The notes beneath the pieces are model-generated. The model ran no database searches. It worked only from the letters and a program-made list of their open reading frames with translations, and had not been told where the DNA came from. DNA of 64,000 nt from Bordetella genomosp. 13 (lineage in GTDB: Bacteria > Pseudomonadota > Gammaproteobacteria > Burkholderiales > Burkholderiaceae_B). Location of the stretch: contig NZ_CP021111.1 of assembly GCF_002119665.1 (NCBI RefSeq), forward strand, positions 2,232,001-2,296,000, given 5' to 3'. Each line of letters begins with the position of its first letter. The first letter of the stretch is position 1. The translations under genes were made by a program, and so were the position numbers. Below, piece by piece: positions 10,493 to 18,987 of the stretch.

Positions 10493-13399
10493 ATGACCCA
10501 AGCCGCCGCCCCCGATCACGCCCCCGAGACCGGGGCCCCTGCCAACGAGACACCGGAACTGTCCAAGAGTTTCGAACCCGCCGACATCGAATCGCGCTGG
10601 TACGCCGAATGGGCGCGCCGCGGCTACTTCGAGGGCGGCCGGCACGTGGACGCGGGGTCGGATCCCAAGCCGTACGTCATCCAGTTCCCGCCGCCCAACG
10701 TCACCGGCACCCTGCACATGGGGCACGCGTTCAACCAGACCATCATGGACGGCCTGGTGCGCTATCACCGCATGCGCGGCGACGACACGGTGTTCGTGCC
10801 CGGCACCGACCACGCCGGCATCGCCACGCAGATCGTGGTCGAACGCCAGCTGGATGCCCAGAAAGTATCGCGCCATGACCTGGGCCGCGAGAAGTTCGTG
10901 GAAAAGGTCTGGGAGTGGAAGGCGCAATCGGGCAGCACCATCACCGGACAGGTGCGCCGCCTGGGCGCCTCGGCCGACTGGGCACGCGAGTATTTCACCA
11001 TGGACGAGCGCATGTCGCGCGGCGTGGTCGAGACCTTCGTGCGCCTGTACCGCCAGGGCCTCATCTACCGGGGCAAGCGCCTGGTGAACTGGGACCCGAA
11101 GCTGCTGACGGCCGTGTCGGACCTCGAGGTGCAGTCGGAAGAGACCGACGGCCACATGTGGCACATCCTGTACCCGTTCGTCGACGGCCCGCAGACCATC
11201 ACCGACAAGGACGGCAGCACGGTCACGCTGCGCGGCATGACCATCGCCACGACGCGGCCGGAAACCATGCTGGCCGACGGCGCGCTGTGCGTGCACCCCG
11301 ACGATCCGCGCTATCGGCACCTGGTCGGCAAAGAGGTCGAACTGCCGCTTTGCGATCGCAACATCCCCATCATCGCCGACGATTTCGTCGATCCGGAGTT
11401 CGGCACGGGCTGCGTCAAGATCACGGGCGCGCACGACTTCAACGACTACGCCTGCGCGCTGCGCCACGATCTGCCGATGATCGTGATCTTCACGCTGGAC
11501 GCGCGCATCAACGAGAACGGCCCGAAGCAGTTCCAGGGCATGGATCGCTACGTGGCGCGCGAGGCCGTGGTGGCCGAGCTGGAGAAGCAGAACTACCTGG
11601 TGAAGGTCGAGGCGCACAAGATGATGCAGCCGCGCGGCGACCGCACGGGCGTCGTGCTCGAGCCCATGCTGACCGACCAGTGGTTCGTGGCGATGAGCAA
11701 GCCCGCGCCCGAGGGCACGCTGAACCCCGGCAAGAGCATCACGCAGGTGGCGCTGGAGGCCGTGGCCGACGGCCGCGTGCAGTTCTATCCCGAGAACTGG
11801 ACCACCATCTACAACCAGTGGCTCGAGAACATCCAGGACTGGTGCATCTCGCGCCAGCTGTGGTGGGGCCACCAGATTCCGGCCTGGTACGGCCCGAATG
11901 GCGAAGTGTTCGTGGCCTACGACGAGGCCGATGCGCGGGCCCAGGCCCGCGCCGCGGGCATCGAGGGCCCGCTGACGCGCGACGCCGACGTGCTGGATAC
12001 GTGGTTCTCGTCGGCCCTGGTGCCGTTCACCACGCTGGGCTGGCCCGAGGACACCGCCGACCTGCGCCGCTACCTGCCGTCCAGCGTGCTGGTCACGGGC
12101 TTCGACATCATCTTCTTCTGGGTCGCGCGCATGGTGATGATGACCATGCACATGACCGGCCAGATCCCGTTCAGGCACGTGTACGTGCACGGCCTGATCC
12201 GCGACGCAGACGGCCAGAAGATGAGCAAGTCCAAGGGCAATACGCTCGACCCCGTCGACCTGATCGACGGCATCGACCTGGACGGCCTGGTGGCCAAGCG
12301 CACCTACGGGCTGATGAACCCCAAGCAGGCGGGCAGCATCGAGAAGACCACGCGGCGCCAGTATCCGGACGGCATCCCGGCCTTCGGCACCGATGCACTG
12401 CGCTTTACCATGGCCGCCTATGCCACGCTGGGCCGCAACATCAATTTCGACCTGAAGCGCTGCGAAGGCTACCGCAACTTCTGCAACAAGCTGTGGAACG
12501 CCACGCGCTTCGTGCTGATGAACACCGAGGGGCATGACCTGTCCGACGCCGGCCGCGCCGAGGTTTCATTCGCCGATCGCTGGATCGTCAGCGCGCTGCA
12601 GTCCCTGGAGGCCGACGTCAACAAGGGCTACGCCGACTACCGTTTCGACAACATCGCCAACGCGCTGTACCGCTACGTGTGGGACGAGTACTGCGACTGG
12701 TACCTGGAACTGGCCAAGGTGCAGATCCAGACCGGCACGCCGGCCCAGCAGCTGGGCACCCGCCGCACGCTGATCCGCGTGCTCGAAGCGGTGCTGCGCC
12801 TGGCGCATCCCATCATCCCGTTCATCACCGAAGAGCTTTGGCAGAAGGTGTCGGTGGTGGCAGGCAAGCGCGCGCCGGGCGAGGTGGCCAGCGTCAGCGT
12901 GCAGCCCTACCCGTCTCCCAGCGCCGACGCCGTGGACACCGCGGCCGAGGCCGAGGTGGCGGAGCTGAAGGCGCAGATCGAGGCCGTGCGCGCCCTGCGC
13001 GGCGAGATGGGCCTGTCGCCCGCGCAGCGCGTGCCGCTGGTGGCCGAGGGCGATGCCGCCACGCTGGGCCGCAATGCGCCGTACCTGGCCGCGCTGGCCA
13101 AGCTGAGCCAGGTGGACGTGGTGGCGGCCCTGCCCGACGCCGGCGCGCCCGTGCAGGTGGTCGGCAATTCGCGCCTGATGCTGCACGTCGAGATCGACGT
13201 GGCGGCCGAACGCGCGCGCCTGGACAAGGAGATCGCGCGGCTGCAAGGCGAGATCGCCAAGGCCTCGGGCAAGCTGTCCAACGCCAGCTTCGTCGATCGC
13301 GCGCCGCCTGCCGTGGTCGCGCAGGAAAAGCAGCGCCTCGCGCAGTTCGAGGAAACGCTGGCCAAGGTCAGCCAGCAGCGCGGCAAGCTGGGCAACTGA
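10493..13399 (+). CDS. valS: Valyl-tRNA synthetase
   Basis: Class I aminoacyl-tRNA synthetase that charges tRNA-Val. 968 residues. The HIGH motif appears as [12 protein letters not shown] and the KMSKS motif as [10 protein letters not shown]. The editing domain, the anticodon-binding domain and the C-terminal coiled-coil arm ([19 protein letters not shown]) are all present. It is a single-gene unit divergent from ndk and convergent with the biosynthetic operon downstream. Confidence 0.98.
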   Translation: MTQAAAPDHAPETGAPANETPELSKSFEPADIESRWYAEWARRGYFEGGRHVDAGSDPKPYVIQFPPPNVTGTLHMGHAFNQTIMDGLVRYHRMRGDDTVFVPGTDHAGIATQIVVERQLDAQKVSRHDLGREKFVEKVWEWKAQSGSTITGQVRRLGASADWAREYFTMDERMSRGVVETFVRLYRQGLIYRGKRLVNWDPKLLTAVSDLEVQSEETDGHMWHILYPFVDGPQTITDKDGSTVTLRGMTIATTRPETMLADGALCVHPDDPRYRHLVGKEVELPLCDRNIPIIADDFVDPEFGTGCVKITGAHDFNDYACALRHDLPMIVIFTLDARINENGPKQFQGMDRYVAREAVVAELEKQNYLVKVEAHKMMQPRGDRTGVVLEPMLTDQWFVAMSKPAPEGTLNPGKSITQVALEAVADGRVQFYPENWTTIYNQWLENIQDWCISRQLWWGHQIPAWYGPNGEVFVAYDEADARAQARAAGIEGPLTRDADVLDTWFSSALVPFTTLGWPEDTADLRRYLPSSVLVTGFDIIFFWVARMVMMTMHMTGQIPFRHVYVHGLIRDADGQKMSKSKGNTLDPVDLIDGIDLDGLVAKRTYGLMNPKQAGSIEKTTRRQYPDGIPAFGTDALRFTMAAYATLGRNINFDLKRCEGYRNFCNKLWNATRFVLMNTEGHDLSDAGRAEVSFADRWIVSALQSLEADVNKGYADYRFDNIANALYRYVWDEYCDWYLELAKVQIQTGTPAQQLGTRRTLIRVLEAVLRLAHPIIPFITEELWQKVSVVAGKRAPGEVASVSVQPYPSPSADAVDTAAEAEVAELKAQIEAVRALRGEMGLSPAQRVPLVAEGDAATLGRNAPYLAALAKLSQVDVVAALPDAGAPVQVVGNSRLMLHVEIDVAAERARLDKEIARLQGEIAKASGKLSNASFVDRAPPAVVAQEKQRLAQFEETLAKVSQQRGKLGN

Positions 13400-13430
13400 G
13401 GCAGGGCCGGCGCCGGACGGCGCCTGCCCC
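13400..13430. terminator. Hairpin between convergent valS and phosphopantetheinyl transferase gene
   Basis: GGCGCC-GGAC-GGCGCC with an outer GGCA/TGCC pairing, directly after the valS stop. There is no T tract on either side, so it may be a weak or Rho-assisted terminator for both directions. Confidence 0.45.
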
Positions 13431-13454
13431 GTCGAGCAGACCAGACCGCTGGCC

Positions 13455-14192
13455 CTACCCCGGCGCGACGGGCAGCCGCCACAGCAGCGGCGCGCGCGCC
13501 GGCGGCATCAGGCTCACGGCCGCGCGATGCCGGGCCGATACGCCCAGGTCGTACACCACCGCGTCCTCGCGGGGATCGCGCCACGCCCCTCCGGCATCGC
13601 GTACCAGGCACAGATCGCGGGGCGAGCCCTGGGCCAGGCCGCGGCCATCCGACTTCAGCAGCGCCTCTTTGCGCACCCATGACGCGAACACGGCGCGTGC
13701 GTGGGCGTCGACGTGCTGCCGCGCCGGCGTGATGGGCGCCTCGCCGGGCGCGCGAAGCCGCGCCGCGCGCGCCAGCAGCGGGTGCAGCGGATCCACGTAC
13801 TCCACGTCCACGCCGATGCGCCCCTGCGCGCGCACGCCCACCAGGCACATGCCGCGCGTATGCGACAGGTTGAAGTCGACGCCGCAGCCGTCCGCCAGGC
13901 GCGGCTTGCCCCGGCCGTCCCGCGCATACGCGATGCGTTGCGGCCCACGGTCCAGCACCGCGGCCAACACGCAGCGCAGCAGCGCGTGCGAGGCGGCATA
14001 GACATGCGCGTGGCGCGGATCGCGCAGCGCCATGCACCGCCGCTGTTCGTGGTCGTCCAGCAGCGGCAGCCAACCGCCGACATCGCTTGCGGGCCCAAGC
14101 GGCGCGCACAGCAGGAAGGCCGGCGAGCCGCGGCTTCGGGCCCGATCATGGCAAGCCCGGACAGCCGTCAGCAAGGCAGCGGACGGATCCAT
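13455..14192 (-). CDS. Sfp-type 4'-phosphopantetheinyl transferase
   Basis: Transfers phosphopantetheine from CoA to a serine of carrier proteins, here most likely the ACP encoded nine genes upstream. 245 residues. Motifs are FNLSHT (H111), the Mg-binding IGVDVE (D129, E131) and WVRKEALLKSDGRGL (W172, K175, E176, K180), so the enzyme looks active. The start MDPSAAL is 11 bp after the enolase-type gene. It is the last gene of the 12-gene operon. A dedicated Sfp-type enzyme is typical of specialised-metabolite loci, while the housekeeping AcpS handles fatty-acid synthesis. Confidence 0.92.
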   Translation of the reverse strand: MDPSAALLTAVRACHDRARSRGSPAFLLCAPLGPASDVGGWLPLLDDHEQRRCMALRDPRHAHVYAASHALLRCVLAAVLDRGPQRIAYARDGRGKPRLADGCGVDFNLSHTRGMCLVGVRAQGRIGVDVEYVDPLHPLLARAARLRAPGEAPITPARQHVDAHARAVFASWVRKEALLKSDGRGLAQGSPRDLCLVRDAGGAWRDPREDAVVYDLGVSARHRAAVSLMPPARAPLLWRLPVAPG

Positions 14193-14203
14193 CGCGCCCG
14201 GCC

Positions 14204-15322
14204 TCAGACCAGGAAGCGCGCCACCGCCTGCTCGTCCCAGTCTATGCCGCTGCCCACCGTTTCGGACACGATGGCCAAGCCCTGGTCGAACGCCAGCGGC
14301 GCCTGCAGCAGCGGCGCGGCCAGGTCGATGCGCTCGAGGTAGTGCGGGTTGGGCGTGACGCGCAACAGCTGCGCGCTGACCTCGGGGAACACGTGCGCGG
14401 ACACGGGCAGGCCCGCAGCATCGCACAGGCCCGCGCAGCGCATCCATCCGGTGACGCCGCCCGCCTTCATCAGGTCCAGCATCATCAGGTCCGAAGCATT
14501 CGCGGCGATGCTCTTGGCTACCTCGCGGCACCCCCACAGGTTCTCGCCCAGCTGGATCGGCGTGCGCACCGCCGCGGCGATGCGGGCCATGCCGGCGTAG
14601 TCGTCATACGCGGTGGGCTCTTCTATCCACGCGACGCCTTCCGCGTCCAACGCGACGCAGCGCACGATGGCGTCGGCCACGCTGAGGTACTGGTTGTAGT
14701 CCACCAGGAGGTCCACGCCCTCGCCCGCCGCGCGGCGGGCCGCGCGCACCACGGCCAGGTCTTCCGCCAGGGTGGGATAGCCGATCTTCACCTTCACGGC
14801 GCGAAAGCCCGCCTCGACCGCGTCGCTCACGTCTCGCACCGCGGTGTCCACGCCCGCCATGCCGAAGCTGGCATAGGCGCGCACCGGGCCCGGCTCGCCG
14901 CCCAGCAGCCGTGCCAGCGGCATGCGCGCGGTGCGGGCCAGCGCGTCCCACGCCGCCATGTCCAGGGCCGCCAGCGCGATGCCGGCCAGGCCCGGCGTGC
15001 CAAGCAGGCGCAGGCGATGGCGCAGCGACATGTACAGCGCCGCGGGCGCCACCGCCATGCCCACCAGCGCAGGCGCCAGGTCCTGCAGCAGGCGGCGGAT
15101 GGCGCCCAGGGCCACCGGCGTGTCGGTGAACGCGTAAGTGCTGCCCGTCACCCCCGTGTCGCAGTCCAGGTCGACCAGCACGAGTGCCGCGCTCGCGACC
15201 AGTCCCGCTGCGGTGCGCACGGGTTTCTTCAACGGCATGTCCACCGTGCGCAGCCGCACGCGTTCGATGCGCGGCGCGGCGCCCACGGTCCGCAGGATGG
15301 CTTCGTCGTCGGGCTTATTCAT
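14204..15322 (-). CDS. Enolase-superfamily enzyme, mandelate-racemase type
   Basis: 372 residues with the N-terminal capping domain and a TIM barrel. The catalytic set of the mandelate-racemase subgroup is complete: KxK (K177, K179 in AVKVKIG), metal ligands D208 (VDYN), E234 (IEEP) and E260 (LGEN), and the Asp/His dyad D283 and H310 (SAHVFPE). Such enzymes abstract a proton alpha to a carboxylate and then racemise, dehydrate or epimerise the substrate, which cannot be deduced here. It starts 12 bp after the DUF6817-like gene and belongs to the same operon. Its proximity to an oxygenase suggests it acts on a hydroxylated acid, but this is inference. Confidence 0.88.
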   Translation of the reverse strand: MNKPDDEAILRTVGAAPRIERVRLRTVDMPLKKPVRTAAGLVASAALVLVDLDCDTGVTGSTYAFTDTPVALGAIRRLLQDLAPALVGMAVAPAALYMSLRHRLRLLGTPGLAGIALAALDMAAWDALARTARMPLARLLGGEPGPVRAYASFGMAGVDTAVRDVSDAVEAGFRAVKVKIGYPTLAEDLAVVRAARRAAGEGVDLLVDYNQYLSVADAIVRCVALDAEGVAWIEEPTAYDDYAGMARIAAAVRTPIQLGENLWGCREVAKSIAANASDLMMLDLMKAGGVTGWMRCAGLCDAAGLPVSAHVFPEVSAQLLRVTPNPHYLERIDLAAPLLQAPLAFDQGLAIVSETVGSGIDWDEQAVARFLV

Positions 15323-15334
15323 GCGCCGCCTCCG

Positions 15335-16426
15335 TCAGGCCGCCACGGATTGCAGCACCGGCGCATCGGGACGCACCAGGCCAAGGTTGTTGAAGTCGCG
15401 CAGCACGCCCGGCCAGGTCCTGTCCTGCGCGCGCTGCACCAGCATGCGGCCCCACACGATCCAGCCCTCCCAGGTCACGCGCTTGTCCCATTGCACGCCC
15501 CAGTCCGACAGCAGCCGCAGGCCCTGGCGCGCGCGCTCGGCCGCGGCCTCGTAGTTGCCCTGCATCAGGAAGACCTGCGCCAGCTGCAGATAGGGTTCGC
15601 CGACCCATGGATTGTGGGCGATGGCGGCTTCGAGCAGATTGCGCGTGTGCGCCGGGTCGACCAGCGGCACGTTGAGCGAGGCCACCTGCCAGTACAGCGC
15701 GGCAGCCGCGCTTTCGTCGCGGGCGTCCAGCGTGCGCGTGCAGCGCTCGAACACCGGCGGCACCGGAATGCCCAGCGCCGGCAGATGGCGCGCCAGCCGC
15801 GAGGCCAGCGCCAGTCCCGAACTGCCCGGGCGGAACGGTCCCGGCCACAACGTGACGCTCCACAGCGGCGCCGCGTCCAGGCGACCGGTGTGCGGATAGG
15901 ACGACATGGTGTCCTCCTGCCAGCTGTACCACTGTTCGACCAGGTCGGCCACGGTCACCACGGTGAACACCGCGACTTCGCGCTGCGTCAGCCGGAACAC
16001 CTCGTCGCCGCGCCGCAGCTCGATGCCCTCGGCGGGGATGCGGTCGCGCGCCAGCATGTCCAGCACCATGGCAGTGCGCGGAATCGTGCAGAAGCGATGG
16101 ATCAATTGCTCGGTGCCGCCGCCCACTTCGCCGGCCAGCACGTCGCGGCCTTCGCGCGGGTCGAACAGGGCCAGGTCCACGTACTCGTTCGAGTACACGC
16201 TGTGGAACAGTCCGCACAGGCAGGTGTCGCGGTCCTGCCCCCACGTCTTCAGCATGCGGTAGACGGTGGTCAGGTGATCGCGGAACGTGCCGTGCTTGTG
16301 CCAGCTCTGCCCCGCGCGGCGCCGGTTCAGCAGCGTCATCAGGCGCGGATATTCGGGATCCAGCGCGGCCTGCTCGCCGGCCAGCCAGCCGTCGACCCAG
16401 GCCGACACATCGCGTTCGTCGCTCAT
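15335..16426 (-). CDS. DUF6817-like protein with helical C-terminal repeats
   Basis: 363 residues. The N-terminal third has a histidine-rich arrangement (WHKHGTFRDHL near residues 42-52, then LFHSVYSNEYV near 73-83) that I associate with DUF6817 and that resembles an HD-hydrolase fold in which the HD doublet is replaced by HS. The C-terminal part has TPR-like helices (NPWVGEPYLQLAQVFLMQGNYEAAAERARQGL, quoted here only by its NPWVGEPYLQ start and NYEAAAE core, about residues 275-310). The function is unknown. The start MSDERD is preferred over an upstream Met because GGAG lies 9 nt before it. It sits between the oxygenase and the enolase-type gene. Confidence 0.75.
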   Translation of the reverse strand: MSDERDVSAWVDGWLAGEQAALDPEYPRLMTLLNRRRAGQSWHKHGTFRDHLTTVYRMLKTWGQDRDTCLCGLFHSVYSNEYVDLALFDPREGRDVLAGEVGGGTEQLIHRFCTIPRTAMVLDMLARDRIPAEGIELRRGDEVFRLTQREVAVFTVVTVADLVEQWYSWQEDTMSSYPHTGRLDAAPLWSVTLWPGPFRPGSSGLALASRLARHLPALGIPVPPVFERCTRTLDARDESAAAALYWQVASLNVPLVDPAHTRNLLEAAIAHNPWVGEPYLQLAQVFLMQGNYEAAAERARQGLRLLSDWGVQWDKRVTWEGWIVWGRMLVQRAQDRTWPGVLRDFNNLGLVRPDAPVLQSVAA

Positions 16427-16452
16427 GGTTGCTCTCCAGTGATCGGTATGGA

Positions 16453-17535
16453 TCAAGCGTGCGCCGGAACCGGCCGCGCGCGGGATACGGACGGGGTTTG
16501 CCTGGTTTCATCGGCGTGTCCGACCAGCGCCGTCAGGATGGAACGCTCGCCCTGGTACTGGCGCCTGCCGTGGGCGACCCGCATGTTGTCCAGCATCAGG
16601 AAGTCCCCCGCCTGCCAGTCCAGCGGCCAGGCGGCTTCGTCCAGCGTGCGCGCGATGTGCAGCACGTCCTCGTCCGAGATCGTGCTGCCGTCGCCGTAGA
16701 ACACCTGGTCCAGCAGGTGCGGCTGCGTGGCGCGCGCATGCGACAGGCGCATGGCGAGCTCGGCGCGGCCGTCGTTCAGCGCCCAGCGCAGCGCGGCCAC
16801 CGGCGCGAAGATGTGGATCTGGTTGCACCACAGCACTTCCCCGTCGTCGGGATGCGGCCGTGTCGCGGGCAGAATGTCCTGCCACAGCTGCATCGACCCG
16901 TCGTCCAGCCATTCCGCGCGCCAGCCTTTCAGCCGCGCGGTGGCGCTGGCCTGGTCGCGGTCGGTGGTGCCGAATACCTCGGTCCAGGGCTTGGGCACGC
17001 CCGGGCGCTGCGCGGTCTGCTCGGGCAGCGGCAGGTTGCGCCGCAACTGCACGCCGCCATGCTCCTCGAAGCGGTGCAGCACGGCCGCGTCCAGGCGCCC
17101 GGTGATCTCACGCATGTTGCCCAGCGTGGTCTGCCCGCCCCGCCCGGCCGGCGTCACGCAGAAGAAGCTGATGCGGGCGGGCAGCCGCGCGGTGTAGGAC
17201 ATCTCCTGGTGCAGCGGAATCGAATAGCTGCCCGGCACATCGGTGGCCGTCATGATCTTGCCGCGCACCACCTGGCGCGGCGAGGTGCCGCCCACATAGT
17301 CCTGCAGCACCGGCGCGGTGGGTTCGAGCAGCGCCTCGAAATCGGCCGCGCTGCGCGGCGCATGAAAGCCGCGCAGCAGCAGCGCGCCGTGGCGGCGCAC
17401 CTGTTCGTCGTAGCGCTCGCGCCTTTCGTGCAGCCATGCGGCGATCTGCTCGATGCCGGCCTGCGCGCCCTCGCGCACCCGCCAGATCATCGGAACCCGG
17501 CCCTGGCCGGGAGGGATTTCGTCGACTCGTATCAT
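16453..17535 (-). CDS. SyrP-like Fe(II)/2-oxoglutarate oxygenase (TauD/TfdA family)
   Basis: 360 residues. The non-heme iron triad is visible as H109 and E111 (IPLHQEMSY) and H322 (RVAHGRR), with R331 as the likely 2-oxoglutarate-binding arginine. The layout GALLLRGF, VGGTSPR, HQEMSY and GGQTTLGNMR is that of the SyrP/AmbC-type subgroup, which often hydroxylates carrier-bound or free amino acids, rather than the shorter taurine dioxygenases. The start at MIRVDEIPPG is supported by AGGAGG 8 nt upstream. It lies 60 bp after the transporter gene, inside the operon. Substrate unknown. Confidence 0.88.
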   Translation of the reverse strand: MIRVDEIPPGQGRVPMIWRVREGAQAGIEQIAAWLHERRERYDEQVRRHGALLLRGFHAPRSAADFEALLEPTAPVLQDYVGGTSPRQVVRGKIMTATDVPGSYSIPLHQEMSYTARLPARISFFCVTPAGRGGQTTLGNMREITGRLDAAVLHRFEEHGGVQLRRNLPLPEQTAQRPGVPKPWTEVFGTTDRDQASATARLKGWRAEWLDDGSMQLWQDILPATRPHPDDGEVLWCNQIHIFAPVAALRWALNDGRAELAMRLSHARATQPHLLDQVFYGDGSTISDEDVLHIARTLDEAAWPLDWQAGDFLMLDNMRVAHGRRQYQGERSILTALVGHADETRQTPSVSRARPVPAHA

Positions 17536-17595
17536 CTTCGCTGCCTCCTTGGATACGGGCCGTTCACCGGCCCCCATGCGGCCGCGCGCGACGTG

Positions 17596-18534
17596 TCAGG
17601 CCTGGACCCAGGCCAGCAGCACCGCCAACGTCACGACCGAGACTATGGTTGAAAACACCAGCATCGACGCGCTCTCGTCCACCAGCGTGCCGTAGCGCTG
17701 CGCGATGACGAAACCGGTGGATGCCGGCGGCATGGCCGACAGCACCACCAGAACCGCCGTGGTCCGCGCGTCCAGCTGGAACAGCTGCGTGGCCAGCACC
17801 CAGGCCACCAGCGGCATGGCGGCCAGCTTCAGCGCCGCGAACGGCAGCATCCCGCTGGCGGCCCACCAGCGCCGCTGGCCCGAGATGAAGATGCCCACCG
17901 CCACCAGCGAGCAAGGGATGGCCGCGGTGCCCAGCGTCTGGAACAACCTGTCCATGGCGGGCGGCGGCGCGCCCAACAACAGCGCATAGACGATGCCGCA
18001 CACCACGGCGATCAGCAGCGGATTCACCGCCAAAGCCCGCGCGATCTTCAGCGCCACCGCGCGGCCGGCGCCGCCGCGCTGGCGCTCGGCCTCGAGGAAG
18101 AACAAGGTCAGGCTCAGGTTCAGCACGGCCAGCACCGTGGTGGCCAGCACCGCGGGCAGCGCGGCATCCTGGCCGAAGGCCGCCACGCACAGCGGGATGC
18201 CTATCATCGCGGTATTGCCGCACGTCGTGTTCATCGAGCGCACGCCCATCGCGCCCCAGCCGTCGCGCCGCGCGATCAGGCTCAACATGCAGGTCAGCAG
18301 ATAGCCCACCAGCACCGAGGCGGTCCAGGCCAGCAGGAACCCGCCCTGCACGATCTCGGCGCGCGGCGTGCGCGCGATCACGATGAACAGCAGCGCGGGA
18401 AACGCCAGGTAGTACACCAGCCGGTTCAGGCCGTCGGAATGCGCGCTGTTCATCCATCCCAGCCTGCCCGCGCCGAAGCCGCAGGCGATCAGCGCGAATA
18501 CCGGAAAGATCACGTCGAACAGACCTGAAGTCAT
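17596..18534 (-). CDS. AEC-family transporter (auxin efflux carrier type)
   Basis: 312-residue integral membrane protein. It has about ten hydrophobic helices in two halves and begins MTSGLFDVIFPVFALIACGFGAGRLGW, of which IFPVFALIACGFGAGRLGW is typical of the AEC family. Bacterial AEC proteins move small organic acids. The gene starts 6 bp after the hotdog thioesterase, so it belongs to the biosynthetic operon and may export the product or move a precursor. Direction and substrate cannot be seen. Confidence 0.9.
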   Translation of the reverse strand: MTSGLFDVIFPVFALIACGFGAGRLGWMNSAHSDGLNRLVYYLAFPALLFIVIARTPRAEIVQGGFLLAWTASVLVGYLLTCMLSLIARRDGWGAMGVRSMNTTCGNTAMIGIPLCVAAFGQDAALPAVLATTVLAVLNLSLTLFFLEAERQRGGAGRAVALKIARALAVNPLLIAVVCGIVYALLLGAPPPAMDRLFQTLGTAAIPCSLVAVGIFISGQRRWWAASGMLPFAALKLAAMPLVAWVLATQLFQLDARTTAVLVVLSAMPPASTGFVIAQRYGTLVDESASMLVFSTIVSVVTLAVLLAWVQA

Positions 18535-18540
18535 CGCGCC

Positions 18541-18987
18541 TCACTTGAACTTGGTGATGGTGGCCTGCGCGATCGCGACCAGAGTGTCGCGGCCGCGCAG
18601 CTGGCTGTGCACCTCGGCCTGGCAGACGATCAGCCGGCCGGCGACCTTCACCGTGCGGCCACTGGCCCGCAGCCGCTCGCCCACGGCCGGCGCCAGCAGG
18701 TTGAGCTTGTACTCGGCGGTGACCACGTCGCCCGCCACCGAAGCCGCGGCCCACGCGCAGGCGCTGTCGGCCATGAAGCTGACCACGGCGCCGTGCGCGA
18801 ATCCGTGGTGCATGGTCAGCTCGGAACGCAGGACGATGGACAGCGTGGCCGCGCCCGCGCCGTACTCCTCGAGCTGGGCGCCGATCCACACGGCGAACGG
18901 CGTGCGCGCAATCACGGCGTCGATGGCCTCGCGCGGGGTGCCGGCCTCGGCCGGCGTCGCGGCGGGATGGGCTTGGGCCAGGTTCAT
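18541..18987 (-). CDS. PaaI-type hotdog thioesterase
   Basis: 148 residues with the single hotdog fold. The motif HHGFAHGAVVSFMADSA (near residues 60-76) is that of the PaaI/4HBT-like thioesterases, which hydrolyse acyl-CoA or acyl-ACP. The ATG overlaps the FAAL stop (ATGA), so it is translationally coupled to the acyl-activating enzyme. A role in releasing or editing the acyl chain on the pathway ACP is likely, but unproven. Confidence 0.88.
   Translation of the reverse strand: MNLAQAHPAATPAEAGTPREAIDAVIARTPFAVWIGAQLEEYGAGAATLSIVLRSELTMHHGFAHGAVVSFMADSACAWAAASVAGDVVTAEYKLNLLAPAVGERLRASGRTVKVAGRLIVCQAEVHSQLRGRDTLVAIAQATITKFK

Noticed and set aside
14087..16699. 870-codon plus-strand open frame across the PPTase, enolase-type and DUF6817-like genes
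   Set aside because: It is opposite three genes with conserved active-site motifs, and its His/Arg/Gln-rich composition is that of an antisense shadow.
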